Below, in pieces: positions 17,038 to 26,372 of a stretch of DNA of 64,000 nucleotides. The stretch covers positions 186,001 through 250,000 of the forward strand of contig NZ_FNJV01000006.1 of NCBI RefSeq assembly GCF_900103125.1, given 5' to 3'. Numbering within the stretch: the first letter of the stretch is position 1; each line of letters starts with the position of its first letter. The notes beneath the pieces are model-generated. The model was given only the letters and a program-made list of their open reading frames with translations, searched no databases and was not told the origin of the DNA. The DNA is from Mucilaginibacter sp. OK268 (GTDB lineage Bacteria; Bacteroidota; Bacteroidia; Sphingobacteriales; Sphingobacteriaceae). The position numbers and the translations under genes are program-made.

Positions 17038-19134
17038 ATGCCTTTGCCTTTATGCCTGTACCCTGCTAAATTAGTAAAATGGAGCTGTCTAGGTCTCCTG
17101 TTAACATGCGTTCTGTTTTTATCTGCCTGTAAACAGGTATCTACAAAAAATATCAATCATCCTGCTCTTGCTGACTCCATCATCGATAAAACCAATACTT
17201 TGCTCAATAGCGGGCAGCTGGAACGTTCTGTTATTTCTCTCGATTCGGCATACCGCGGTTTCCCCAACCCCGGGGTTACTGATCTCTGGAAAAAGTATAA
17301 TCAGAAGGCTAATTATTATTTATACTACGACAAAAATCCTGTAAAAGAAAGGTTGTATGCCGATAGCATGTTGTTGATATTGAAAGGTAAAGAACTACAA
17401 TACAAAACAGAATATGCAGGTGCTGTATTTGCCAAAGGAGACGTTTTGATAGTTGAAAAAAGATATGCTGAAGCATTTAAATGTTACTATGATGGTAAGA
17501 TCTTTGGCGAAAAGAATCTGGATAGCTGTAGCTATTGCCAGCTCACTTATCAATTAGGAATGGTTAGGTATATACAGGGTAACTATTTAAGGGCTATCCC
17601 GTATTTTAAACAAGCTTTTACCGAAAACAGCCACTGCAAGGCTGGCGCGGGCTTTAGTAATTTGTTTATTTATCCGCAATCACATCTCAATACTATTGCA
17701 CTGTGTTTTGAAAGGGCTAATATGCCCGATAGTGCCATTTATTATTATAAACGCGCGCTAACCTTTATTAACCGCAATGCAGGGCGTTTTCCGGAAAAAA
17801 AGCAGTTTGCAGAGATGGCCCGGGCGGTAGTGTATGGTAATTTGGGCGGTGTTTATGCTTTGGTGAATAACTATACCGAAGCAGAAAAATATTTACAGGA
17901 AAGCATCCATATCAATAATCGACAGGGTTATGCTGTAGAAGACGCACAAACGGCGCAACTCAAACTGGCAGGCTTGTATGTTCAGTTCTCCCGGTTTACA
18001 GCAGCCGATTCCTTATTAAAACAAATTGAGCTCGACCTGCTTGCCGGGCGTGGAAAAAGCCAAAGCAATGCGGATAACCGCTTAAAGTGGAAAAAGTTAA
18101 AATGGAAATATTATGATAAAACCCATCAGGTTGCACTGGCGTACCAGTATATTCAGCAATATGATAACATGCGCGACTCGCTTGATGAGGTCAGTAAAGG
18201 CTTAAAGATAGCTGATATAGATCAAGGCTTTAAGAACATCGAACAACAATACCGGTTAACTTTATTAAGTAAAAACGATGAGTTAAAAACTGCTTACCTG
18301 GCTGCAATCATCGTTTTTTCGGTGATGACGATTATTATTTTGCTATTGGTGTGGTATAACCTGAGGCGTTATCGAAATAGTGTCAATGAGCTAACCAAGC
18401 TGAATCAAAAGATCAGCGAATATAATACGCAGATGCAAAAAACGCTCACCGCGTTGGAGCAAAGTCAGGAAGAAAATACCCGTATGATGAAAATGGTAGC
18501 ACATGACTTACGTAACCCGGTGGGCGCTATGATGACGGTAGCCACGATGATGCTGGATAACAAACGCGGGCTCGGTGATGACCGTACCATGCTGGAGCTG
18601 ATCAAAACTTCCGGAAAGAATTCACTGAACCTGATTGATGACCTTTTGCAGATTCACACTCGACTCGAAGAGCTTAAAATGGAGCCGGTTGATATGTTTA
18701 CCCTGCTGCATTATTGTGTAGAACTTTTATATTTTAAAGCCGAAGCAAAAGGTCAACAGATCCAGCTGACAGCGGATCATCTCACCATCAGCGTTAACCG
18801 GGAAAAAATGTGGCGTGTGATCAGCAACCTGATCGCCAACGCCATTAAATTCAGTCCCAGCGGCGCTATTGTCAATGTACAGATGATCAGCAAGGAAGAT
18901 AGCGTATTGATAACCATTGAAGATCATGGCATAGGCATACCCGCAGAAATGCATGATAGAGTTTTTGACATGTTCACCGAAGCCAAAAGACCCGGAACAG
19001 CCGGAGAACAGCCCTTTGGTATGGGGCTGGCCATCTCCAAACAGATCGTGGAAGCACATGGAGGCCATATCTGGTTCGAAAGCAAACAAAACAACGGCAC
19101 ATTTTTCTATGTAGAATTGCCGCTAAATAATTGA
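17038..19134 (+). CDS. TPR-containing sensor histidine kinase
   Basis: A 698-residue lipoprotein-like sensor (FLSAC, Cys about residue 31). Residues about 60-400 form tetratricopeptide-like repeats, which should sense or bind partners in the periplasm. One transmembrane helix follows (about 420-443), then a coiled coil and a HisKA domain with phospho-acceptor motif VAHDLRNPVG. The HATPase domain has the N box (NLIANAIKFS), G1 (DHGIGIP), F box and G2 (GMGLAIS). No response regulator adjoins it, so it is an orphan kinase. Start ATG 17038 gives the full signal. Confidence 0.88.
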   Translation: MPLPLCLYPAKLVKWSCLGLLLTCVLFLSACKQVSTKNINHPALADSIIDKTNTLLNSGQLERSVISLDSAYRGFPNPGVTDLWKKYNQKANYYLYYDKNPVKERLYADSMLLILKGKELQYKTEYAGAVFAKGDVLIVEKRYAEAFKCYYDGKIFGEKNLDSCSYCQLTYQLGMVRYIQGNYLRAIPYFKQAFTENSHCKAGAGFSNLFIYPQSHLNTIALCFERANMPDSAIYYYKRALTFINRNAGRFPEKKQFAEMARAVVYGNLGGVYALVNNYTEAEKYLQESIHINNRQGYAVEDAQTAQLKLAGLYVQFSRFTAADSLLKQIELDLLAGRGKSQSNADNRLKWKKLKWKYYDKTHQVALAYQYIQQYDNMRDSLDEVSKGLKIADIDQGFKNIEQQYRLTLLSKNDELKTAYLAAIIVFSVMTIIILLLVWYNLRRYRNSVNELTKLNQKISEYNTQMQKTLTALEQSQEENTRMMKMVAHDLRNPVGAMMTVATMMLDNKRGLGDDRTMLELIKTSGKNSLNLIDDLLQIHTRLEELKMEPVDMFTLLHYCVELLYFKAEAKGQQIQLTADHLTISVNREKMWRVISNLIANAIKFSPSGAIVNVQMISKEDSVLITIEDHGIGIPAEMHDRVFDMFTEAKRPGTAGEQPFGMGLAISKQIVEAHGGHIWFESKQNNGTFFYVELPLNN

Positions 19135-19513
19135 AGGTTTTTTGCCCGTCAAATAGCAGTATAAGGCAATAAATTAACTTGAGCCCAGGATAAGCAGAAA
19201 GACACCCTGAATACATTGCATAAAGCGGATCAATGTAAACCCTATTATTTATGGTTTACACTGTAAACCGTTTTTTTTAATGTAAAATAAAGTAATTAAT
19301 TGATTATCAATTATATGCATTAATGTAAACCATGAAAAGTGTAAACCATGTAAACCCAATTTTAACATAGCGGGCATCGGGATCAGGTTTGCATTCCTTA
19401 TCCCGAACTTACATTAAATTAGGCATTCTCTTCTTAATGCCTAATTTCTACTAACTGATCTAAAGAACGAATGAAGAATTTTAGTATTGACTGAAAACAT
19501 AAAATTTTTCTAT
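19135..19513. other. Gene-free spacer rich in TGTAAACC motifs
   Basis: About 380 AT-rich bases between convergent genes. TGTAAACC or its complement occurs at least six times between 19230 and 19360. Includes the element at 19253-19347. No gene was seen. Confidence 0.55.
19253..19347. repeat. AT-rich element bounded by GGTTTACACT / AGTGTAAACC
   Basis: Perfect 10-bp inverted ends, a core with GTAAAATAAAGTAATTAATTG and GCATTAATG, and extra TGTAAACC copies inside and just outside. Same order of motifs as 13608-13691. Confidence 0.55.
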
Positions 19514-21991
19514 CTAAGAAGCATCGTCAATCCGCTTATCCGGATTATCTTCTTTTTTCTTGGGTTGTTTGTGAGCCCCTGTGCTTTTACCAAAATGATA
19601 AGTAAAGCTTAAGGTGGCTCTTGAACCCAATGTCAGTCGCTGAAAGTCCAAAAGCAATGCATCGCTGCTTCTTAAAAACGCCCATTTACGGGTATTGAAA
19701 ATATCAACGCTATTAAAGCTTAAAGATACCTGGTTGCCCGGAAAATCGTATTTAGCACCGGCATCAAGGCCAAATGCGGGGCGGTTCCTGTCCTGGATAA
19801 TAAAATCGGCAGCGCGGTAATCTGCCCGGATTTGTATAGCCAGGCTTTTTACGATAGCTATATTATTGGTGATGTTGGCATTCCAGCTTAAACCACTGTT
19901 TGCCGCTATCCCAAATTGAGGGGCTGCATCATTTTGCCGTTCATAAATGTTGGCGTTAACAGTAAAATCCCAGGCTTTAATCAGATCAAAATGACCTATC
20001 AGCTCCAGCCCAGTGGTAGTAGAATGTTTTAAATTTTGAGCCGTTGTGATGATAACTCCATTAACCGGTGCGCTCTCAATGTGTTTAATGACATTATTAA
20101 GACGGCTATAATAAAGGCTTGATGTAAATGAAATATTTTTCCAGTTTTTATTATATCCCAGTTCCAGCGAATTAATGCTCTCGGGTATCAAATGCGGATT
20201 CCCTGTTTCATAATTTGTTGGATCAGAGAAATCTGTAGATGGGTTAAGCTCTCTTGGAGTAGGCCGGGTTACCCGGTTGGTAAAGCTAAATTGCAGTTGC
20301 TGATCGCCTTTAAATTTTTGCGTCAAAAACACACTGGGGTACAAACCTTTGCTTGGGACCCGGATAGGTGTGCTATATGATGAGTTGTTGGCATCGTATC
20401 CTGTATAGGTTGCGTTTAAGTGAGAATCTTCGGCCCTTAAACCGATTTCATAGTTAAAGTTCCTGATCTGGTTCTGGTAGTTTAAATAAATGGCATGGAT
20501 CTGTTTATTGCTGCTGAAAAGGTTGGTGTAAGTATAGAACGGAGAGGGGATCCCATTGTTTAGGTCATAGGCATATTGATTATTGTTACCCAGGCTGATC
20601 TGACTACGATAACCGGCAGATATTTGCCCGGTTTTACCTGTAGGCAGTATGTAATCGGCCTGTATATTATAATTATTGCCATTGTTCCATATATCGCTTT
20701 CTAATGGATCAGGATCTGGAGGTGTTAGCCCTCGTTGGCTCGGCATATTTAAATGGTTTTGATAAACCTGAAAATTCCGGGAGGTGCCATGAGAATAAGA
20801 AAAATTGAAAGTTAGCTCCTCTTTTGGTTTTTTAAAGTGCTGGCTGTAGTCCAGATCCAGCTCATAACTTTTTCCATTACTATTAGTGGTATTGTTTTGA
20901 TGGCTTAATGATATGGGTAGGCTGCTGGCATCCAGGTTGTTTATTTCTAAAAGCTCATCACGATGGGTATCGCGTAGATTGAGACTGCCGGAAACACTCA
21001 ATATACTTTTGGGGGCTAATGAATAATCGATACCCGCTTTTACATTCTGTATCTTGTTATGGGTGGTAGAAGGGAATGTTTCATTGGAATAAACGGTTGC
21101 ATCAGTTGGTTGTAAAAAGGTGAGATACTGGAACCCGTTGCTATAGGTATCTCCATCGCGTAAGCTGTAATTTCCATAAACGTTTACCTTGCCTGTTTGA
21201 TAACTTAAAGCTCCACTGCCATTATAATTATTGCGGGTACCTGCGGCCGCGGTTACCGAACCATTGAAACCTATTTTACTATTCTTTTTTAAAATGATAT
21301 TAATAATGCCTTGCCCTTCGGCATCATATTTAGCCGATGGATTGGCAATCACCTCCACATTTTCAATAGAACTAGCCGGGATGGATTGAAGAATTTGTGT
21401 AACGTCGCCGCCTGCAATAAGTGATGGTTTACCGTCGACCAGAACTTTTACCCCGGTTGAACCGCGTAAGCTCACATTTCCATTTACGTCAATTTGAAGT
21501 GTGGGTACGTTCTGTAACAGATCGGCAGCGGTGCCACCCTGGCTTACCAGGCTCTGATTTACAGCGAAAACTTTTTTTCCATCCTTGTTTTGCAGGGTTG
21601 GTTTCTTAGCCGTAACGGTTACCTCATTCAATACTTTATTGGGGGAGGAACTCATTTGGATTTCGCCCAGGTTTACAACACCACCCGACGAGCCGACGTT
21701 GACATTCTCTTTAACAACAACGTTATAGCCGAGATAACTTAACCGGAGTGCAAATGTGCCGGAAGGTAAATTGGCGATGGTAAAATTGCCGCTGGTGTCT
21801 GTTTGCGTTGTCTGAATATTAGTTTTAGTGGCGGGATTTATTAAAGCCACGGTGGCAAATGAGATGGCTTCATGAGTTTGGGTATCTTTTACACGACCGG
21901 TTATTTTTCCATTATTTTGGGCATATAGATTGTTGCTCAGGCCCGAAAGCATGAGCATGGTGATGACTAATTTCAACTTAAACACTTTCAT
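19514..21991 (-). CDS. TonB-dependent outer-membrane barrel protein with carboxypeptidase-regulatory-like domain
   Basis: An 825-residue outer-membrane protein with signal peptide SNNLYAQ. Residues about 30-115 are a CarboxypepD_reg-like domain (GRVKDTQTHEAISFATVALI, ANLPSGTFALRLSYLGY). A plug domain follows (LLQNVPTLQIDVNGNVSLRG, VLVDGKPSLI, ASSIENVEVIANPSAKYDAEG), then the OMP_b-brl_3-type barrel. These proteins import or secrete unknown ligands with TonB energy. The tail is a Lys/Asp-rich stretch instead of a terminal Phe. Followed upstream by a DUF2911 gene only 17 bases away on the same strand, and divergent from a LytS/LytTR pair. Confidence 0.85.
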   Translation of the reverse strand: MKVFKLKLVITMLMLSGLSNNLYAQNNGKITGRVKDTQTHEAISFATVALINPATKTNIQTTQTDTSGNFTIANLPSGTFALRLSYLGYNVVVKENVNVGSSGGVVNLGEIQMSSSPNKVLNEVTVTAKKPTLQNKDGKKVFAVNQSLVSQGGTAADLLQNVPTLQIDVNGNVSLRGSTGVKVLVDGKPSLIAGGDVTQILQSIPASSIENVEVIANPSAKYDAEGQGIINIILKKNSKIGFNGSVTAAAGTRNNYNGSGALSYQTGKVNVYGNYSLRDGDTYSNGFQYLTFLQPTDATVYSNETFPSTTHNKIQNVKAGIDYSLAPKSILSVSGSLNLRDTHRDELLEINNLDASSLPISLSHQNNTTNSNGKSYELDLDYSQHFKKPKEELTFNFSYSHGTSRNFQVYQNHLNMPSQRGLTPPDPDPLESDIWNNGNNYNIQADYILPTGKTGQISAGYRSQISLGNNNQYAYDLNNGIPSPFYTYTNLFSSNKQIHAIYLNYQNQIRNFNYEIGLRAEDSHLNATYTGYDANNSSYSTPIRVPSKGLYPSVFLTQKFKGDQQLQFSFTNRVTRPTPRELNPSTDFSDPTNYETGNPHLIPESINSLELGYNKNWKNISFTSSLYYSRLNNVIKHIESAPVNGVIITTAQNLKHSTTTGLELIGHFDLIKAWDFTVNANIYERQNDAAPQFGIAANSGLSWNANITNNIAIVKSLAIQIRADYRAADFIIQDRNRPAFGLDAGAKYDFPGNQVSLSFNSVDIFNTRKWAFLRSSDALLLDFQRLTLGSRATLSFTYHFGKSTGAHKQPKKKEDNPDKRIDDAS

Positions 21992-22008
21992 CTGTATGGA
22001 ATTTGGCT

Positions 22009-22533
22009 TTATCTTATTGGAATGAAAACGGATCGCTTTTCCCAGTTTAATAAAACCCCTTTTGGAGTGATCCTATAGATAAGCATTTCTTGGTCATCCG
22101 GTAAAGAGGATGTTGAGGATGTTTTTACATCAACGCGAAGCTGATCTTTGCTTTTATCATATTTGAAGGCGCCCCATTGGTTAGGTACCTTATTAAAAAC
22201 GGCTATCCATTTACCTTTTTCTTTCGGTACCAGGAAAAAACCATATTTGCCAGCGGGCAATTGTTGATGTGCTATTTTAATATTTTTGTCAGTTTCAAAT
22301 GTGGTAGCTTCGTTCGCGCCTGCACGCCAAACTGTATCGTAAGGAACTAATCCGCCCCAGATCTTTCTGCCCTTTACTGATGGGCTGCTGTAATGAATAG
22401 TGATGGTAGCATCACCTATTTTCCCGGTTACAGATTCCGCCGGGCTTACCCGTGGTTTAGGGCTTTGTGCATAGGCCGGGGCCGATAGGATCACTGCAAT
22501 TAAAAGCAGATAAATGTTTTTGAATGTTTTCAT
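22009..22533 (-). CDS. DUF2911 secreted protein
   Basis: A 174-residue exported protein with signal peptide SAPAYAQ. DUF2911 features are clear: RVSPAESVTGKIGDATITI-HYSSPSVKGRKIWGGLVPYDTVWR with AGANEATTFET, and the AGKYGFFLVPKEKGKW segment. Function is unknown. First gene of a unit with the TonB-dependent barrel protein (17-base gap), so they are probably co-expressed. The motif string is given here in two pieces split at a family boundary. Confidence 0.88.
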   Translation of the reverse strand: MKTFKNIYLLLIAVILSAPAYAQSPKPRVSPAESVTGKIGDATITIHYSSPSVKGRKIWGGLVPYDTVWRAGANEATTFETDKNIKIAHQQLPAGKYGFFLVPKEKGKWIAVFNKVPNQWGAFKYDKSKDQLRVDVKTSSTSSLPDDQEMLIYRITPKGVLLNWEKRSVFIPIR

Positions 22534-22754
22534 GATTTTGATTTTTGATGATCAAAGCTGCCTCTTGCAAATCGCCTTCACGAATCTTTTCGACCCGTCT
22601 GATTCGATCTTTAATGAAAAGGGGTATTTATTCGACAACCTGGCTTTTGACGTTCTTTTGGCTAATCGTCTGATTTTTTGGGGTAATTGTAGAGAATAAT
22701 AGCCCAATGATGTAAAACAATACCTTAAAACATAAAAGGCTGGTATTTTTGAAC

Positions 22755-23768
22755 ATGAAAATAAAAAGACCCAGTACCACCCTGCTTCAACTACTCATCT
22801 GGGTGGCTGTATTATTGTTGATCTTTTTTTCAGCATTACCGATGGATGGCGTCCGGAAGTCTGTAATATCTACCCTGATCGGTACACTTTCTTATGCGAT
22901 TATTATTTATGGAAATATCCTGGTCTTGTACCCCATGTTTTATCAAAAAAAGAAGTTTGTTTGGTACGGCATCCTGGTGGTACTTTTTCTTGTGGTTGTC
23001 GGGATGTTGCGCGGGTATACATCCATCGTGGCTTATCAGTATTTTTCAATCATAAAACCAGTTCATATAAAATTCTTGAATTTGCTCTATTATGTTCCAA
23101 GCGGGATCCTGATCTATATTCTCAGTCTTATTTTTCGTATTTCAATTGCTTACTTTACTTTAAAGCAGCAAACCGAGGAGATCATGCTTCAAAAAAGCCA
23201 GGCCGAGCTTAATTTACTCAAATCGCAGGTACAACCACATTTTCTGTTTAACACGCTGAATAATATTTACTATAAGGTTTACAAAGTTGATCCCCCCTCG
23301 GCCAGCTTGATAGAGCGTTTGTCAGATATCATGCGTTATTTTGTTGACGAAAGCCCGAAGGATGTAGTTCCATTGACAACTGAAGTTGCGTTTATTGAAA
23401 ACTATATGGCGTTGGAAAGAATTCGTATCAGGTATGGCGTTACTATTAACTTTGAAAAAGCGTATCAGGTGGAGCTACGTATCCCCCCGATGTTGCTAAT
23501 GACCTTTGTAGAAAATATATTTAAGCATGGGATCAATAAGTCGAGCAAGCAAAACCAGATAGATATCTCGTTAATCCAAAAAGATGGCTATCTGCTTTTC
23601 AAGACCAGCAATCGCCGGTTTAACCCGACGGTACCGACTGATTCAAACGGATTTGGGATTGCGAACTTGACAAAAAGACTATCGATGCTGTATGGCTCAA
23701 ATTTTGAGTTAACTACTAAGAAGGACGGGGAACTATACCACGCTTTTTTAAAAATACCGCTTGTATGA
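22755..23768 (+). CDS. LytS/YehU-type sensor histidine kinase
   Basis: A 337-residue inner-membrane kinase. I choose ATG 22755; a TTG two codons upstream is possible. Four hydrophobic helices cover about residues 10-145. The His_kinase (LytS-type) domain starts with the phospho-acceptor motif QVQPHFLFNTLNNIYY and goes on with IERLSDIMRYFVDE; the HATPase part shows PPMLLMTFVENIFKHGI (N box) and GFGIANLTKRL (G box). The stop codon overlaps the start of the response-regulator gene (ATGA), so the two are translationally coupled. Divergent from the DUF2911/TonB genes, which are plausible targets. Confidence 0.92.
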   Translation: MKIKRPSTTLLQLLIWVAVLLLIFFSALPMDGVRKSVISTLIGTLSYAIIIYGNILVLYPMFYQKKKFVWYGILVVLFLVVVGMLRGYTSIVAYQYFSIIKPVHIKFLNLLYYVPSGILIYILSLIFRISIAYFTLKQQTEEIMLQKSQAELNLLKSQVQPHFLFNTLNNIYYKVYKVDPPSASLIERLSDIMRYFVDESPKDVVPLTTEVAFIENYMALERIRIRYGVTINFEKAYQVELRIPPMLLMTFVENIFKHGINKSSKQNQIDISLIQKDGYLLFKTSNRRFNPTVPTDSNGFGIANLTKRLSMLYGSNFELTTKKDGELYHAFLKIPLV

Positions 23769-24475
23769 ATTTAAGCTGCATAATTATTGATGATGAGCCT
23801 GATGCGGTTGACCTGCTGGAGTTGTTGATAAAACAAAGTACAGAATGGCAGCTAAAAGCTAAGTGTTATGATGCCTTGGAAGCATTAGCTTTTTTAAAGA
23901 AAAACCACGTCGATTTTATTTTTTTAGATATTAATATGCCCCAGCTTACCGGTATGGAACTGGCTACTTTATTGCCGCCTCAAACCAAAATCGTTTTTAC
24001 CACCGCTTATTCCGAATATGCTGTAGACAGTTATACTTTTCAAACGGTCGACTATCTACTAAAACCTATCACCCTAAAACGTTTTTTATCATCAGTGCAA
24101 AAAATAGAACCTTATTTTTTGAAACGCGAGCCTGAAAGACTTGTAAATGCCGAACCAGACAGGGATTACTTTTTCGTAAAATCGGGCAAAGCATTTAGAA
24201 AAATATCCCTGAAAGATATTCTGTATTTTGAAGGAGAAAAGGACTATGTAAGATTAGTAACTTCACAGGAGCAGTTACTCATTTACCGCAGGTTAAAGGA
24301 CATTGAGCAACAACTTTTACTGCCATTTATCAGGGTACATAATTCTTATATTGTCAATTCCGAACAATTAGTTAAAATAGAAGATAACCATATTTTTATC
24401 GGCGACAAGCGCCTCCCTATAAGCGAAAAATTCAGGAGTAGTTTTATGGAGATCATCGACAAAAAGAGATTTTGA
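23765..24475 (+). CDS. LytTR-family response regulator
   Basis: A 236-residue cytoplasmic regulator. The receiver domain (1-120) has the acidic pair IIDDEPDA, the phospho-acceptor Asp in FIFLDINMPQLTG, and the Lys in LLKPITLKRF. The LytTR DNA-binding domain (about 135-236) has FVKSGKAFRKISLKDILYFEG and the late RVHNSYIVN motif, which binds direct repeats in target promoters. Partner of the kinase whose gene it overlaps by four bases. Confidence 0.93.
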   Translation: MNLSCIIIDDEPDAVDLLELLIKQSTEWQLKAKCYDALEALAFLKKNHVDFIFLDINMPQLTGMELATLLPPQTKIVFTTAYSEYAVDSYTFQTVDYLLKPITLKRFLSSVQKIEPYFLKREPERLVNAEPDRDYFFVKSGKAFRKISLKDILYFEGEKDYVRLVTSQEQLLIYRRLKDIEQQLLLPFIRVHNSYIVNSEQLVKIEDNHIFIGDKRLPISEKFRSSFMEIIDKKRF

Positions 24476-24631
24476 TCATCCCTTGCTTCCAGCACCAATC
24501 TAATTAATCTGAATCTTGCTAATTTTTCGAATAATTACCCGAGTTCAAAAATACAGTCATGACAACCATAGGGTGGTTGTTTTCTTAAAGTTTAGTTAAC
24601 ATTAGTAGTGTAGGTTTGTGGCAAACAAATC

Positions 24632-25222
24632 ATGGAAATTGCCGAAGCTATTTTACTCTCACGTATCCGGGAAGACGATCATTCGGCTTTTGACCTGATG
24701 TTTGAGCGTTATTGGGAGCGGCTATACCGGGCAGCCTTGTCCAGACTTGATGATGAAGCGCAGGCACAAGATCTTGTGCAAGAGATTTTTATTAAACTTT
24801 GGCAGCGCAGGCATACCTTATCCATTCAAACCACTTTGGAGCAATATTTACTGAGCGCTGTACGCTTTAGCGTGATCAGTTATTTTAGATCGCAAAAAGT
24901 TACACATGTTCGCCTTGAGGATGCCTTGCAGCGAGTGGAGTTGCTTGAAAATTCAATACATGACCATGCTGGGTATCTTGAGCTGGAGCAGACACTCGAA
25001 CAGGCTGTTAAACATATGCCCGAAATGCTGCAAAAAGTTTATCAACTACGCAGCGAAAATCAATCGGTAAAGGCTATTGCCAGCGAACTGGGACTAGCCG
25101 AACAAACAGTTAAAAATTATATCTCTGAAGTGTTACGAAGGCTACGTATCGTTGTTTCTGAAAAACATCCCGAACAAAGTGCTGCTTATATTGCTTTGAT
25201 ATTATTCGCGCTTTACAATTAG
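24632..25222 (+). CDS. ECF RNA polymerase sigma-70 factor
   Basis: A 196-residue sigma factor of the Bacteroidota ECF group tied to FecR. Region 2 is seen in FDLMFERYWERLYRAAL and AQDLVQEIFIKLWQRR; region 4 in LPEM-like HMPEMLQKVYQLRSE and the helix-turn-helix SVKAIASELGLAEQTVKNYI. It should direct transcription of its own locus when released by the FecR protein encoded 71 bases downstream. TAGGTTTG (24611-24618) just before the start resembles a Bacteroidota -7 element, but would leave almost no leader. Confidence 0.93.
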   Translation: MEIAEAILLSRIREDDHSAFDLMFERYWERLYRAALSRLDDEAQAQDLVQEIFIKLWQRRHTLSIQTTLEQYLLSAVRFSVISYFRSQKVTHVRLEDALQRVELLENSIHDHAGYLELEQTLEQAVKHMPEMLQKVYQLRSENQSVKAIASELGLAEQTVKNYISEVLRRLRIVVSEKHPEQSAAYIALILFALYN

Positions 25223-25293
25223 TTAACGAAATGTTGATGTAAATTATAAGTACCTGCAGGGCTTTTTAACGACTTACTGTTGAAAATCCCAAC

Positions 25294-26244
25294 ATGGAGC
25301 TACGTAAATTTATAAAACAACTGCGCCGGTACCAGAAAGGCACCACTAATGAAACCGAAAAAGCCATAATTGAAGCCTGGTATGATTCGTACGAAGGCGA
25401 AAATGAAAAGCAGGTGTTATCTGCGGAGGAGCGGGAGCGTGTCAGAAATGCCATACACGCAAACATTAGTGAATCTATCCATATCAATAAATCAACACCT
25501 TCATTATGGTTCAATTACCGCATTGCTGCAAGTGTTTTGTTGCTATGCTCTTTGTCTTCGCTAATTTATTTCCTGCTCAGGCCCGCGACTCCGGTTCCGG
25601 AAACCTACACTACTTTACGTACGCTTAACGGAGAGGTTAGGAAATTAACCCTGCCCGATAGCTCGGTGATATGGCTAAACGCGCAAAGCCAGGTGCGCAT
25701 ACCTTCCAATTTTGATAAAGACATACGCCAGGTTTATTTAGATGAAGGTGAGGCTTTTTTTGAAGTAAAACATAATACCCATAAGCCATTCAGAGTTGTT
25801 ACGGCTCCGCTGCAGGTACAGGTTTTAGGGACCTCGTTCAATATCAACGCCTATCATAGTTTGCCTCACGTTAAAATTACAGTGGTTACCGGTAAAGTAG
25901 GAGTAAGCAAGGGGGCAAAACTACTGTCATTCCTCACGCTGGGACACGAGCTCACTTACGTGACCAATAAGGGGACTTTTGAGAAGAAAGAAGTAGATGC
26001 CAGTCAGAGCCAAAGTTGGAAAGACGGCGACACCTATTTGAACCGCGTAAAATTTGAAGAGCTATCACTTGTTTTTAAAAACCTGTATGGTCTTACATTA
26101 AAAGCGGGTAACCAGCGTGTACATGACTATCTGTTCAGTTTACGTATCAAACGCGATATGCCTGCTTCAGAAACGCTAAAACTCATCAGCGCGATACATA
26201 ATGCACATTTCAGAAAGGAGGGCACTAACGTAATTATTTATTAG
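25294..26244 (+). CDS. FecR-family anti-sigma factor
   Basis: A 316-residue single-pass membrane protein. The cytoplasmic N-terminus (1-75) should hold the sigma factor; the transmembrane helix is about residues 77-97 (IAASVLLLCSLSSLIYFLL). The periplasmic FecR domain includes LPDSSVIWLNAQSQVRIP, YLDEGEAFFEV, KPFRVVT and VLGTSFNINAY, followed by the DUF4974-type C-terminal domain (about 245-316). It passes the signal from the STN domain of the SusC protein encoded next to the sigma factor upstream. Confidence 0.93.
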   Translation: MELRKFIKQLRRYQKGTTNETEKAIIEAWYDSYEGENEKQVLSAEERERVRNAIHANISESIHINKSTPSLWFNYRIAASVLLLCSLSSLIYFLLRPATPVPETYTTLRTLNGEVRKLTLPDSSVIWLNAQSQVRIPSNFDKDIRQVYLDEGEAFFEVKHNTHKPFRVVTAPLQVQVLGTSFNINAYHSLPHVKITVVTGKVGVSKGAKLLSFLTLGHELTYVTNKGTFEKKEVDASQSQSWKDGDTYLNRVKFEELSLVFKNLYGLTLKAGNQRVHDYLFSLRIKRDMPASETLKLISAIHNAHFRKEGTNVIIY

Positions 26245-26262
26245 CCCTAATTAATAAAGAAA

Positions 26263-26292
26263 CCGGTCCCTGTTTCAGCAGGAGCCGGCTTT
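26263..26292 (+). terminator. Hairpin between fecR-like and susC-like genes
   Basis: CCGGTCCCTG / CAGGAGCCGG stem with one mismatch, followed by CTTTAGTTTT. It could end the regulatory transcript or attenuate read-through into the SusC gene. Confidence 0.6.
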
Positions 26293-26372
26293 AGTTTTCA
26301 GCAGGTGAAGGTTTGCAGACCCCACTTGCCATGCTCAGCAACTATTTGACTCATTACAAAGCAATCAAAAAT

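Noticed and set aside
24611..24618. Promoter TAGGTTTG before the sigma gene
   Set aside because: Matches a -7 motif, but the start codon would be only about 7-14 bases downstream of the transcript start and no -33 TTTG is at the right distance.
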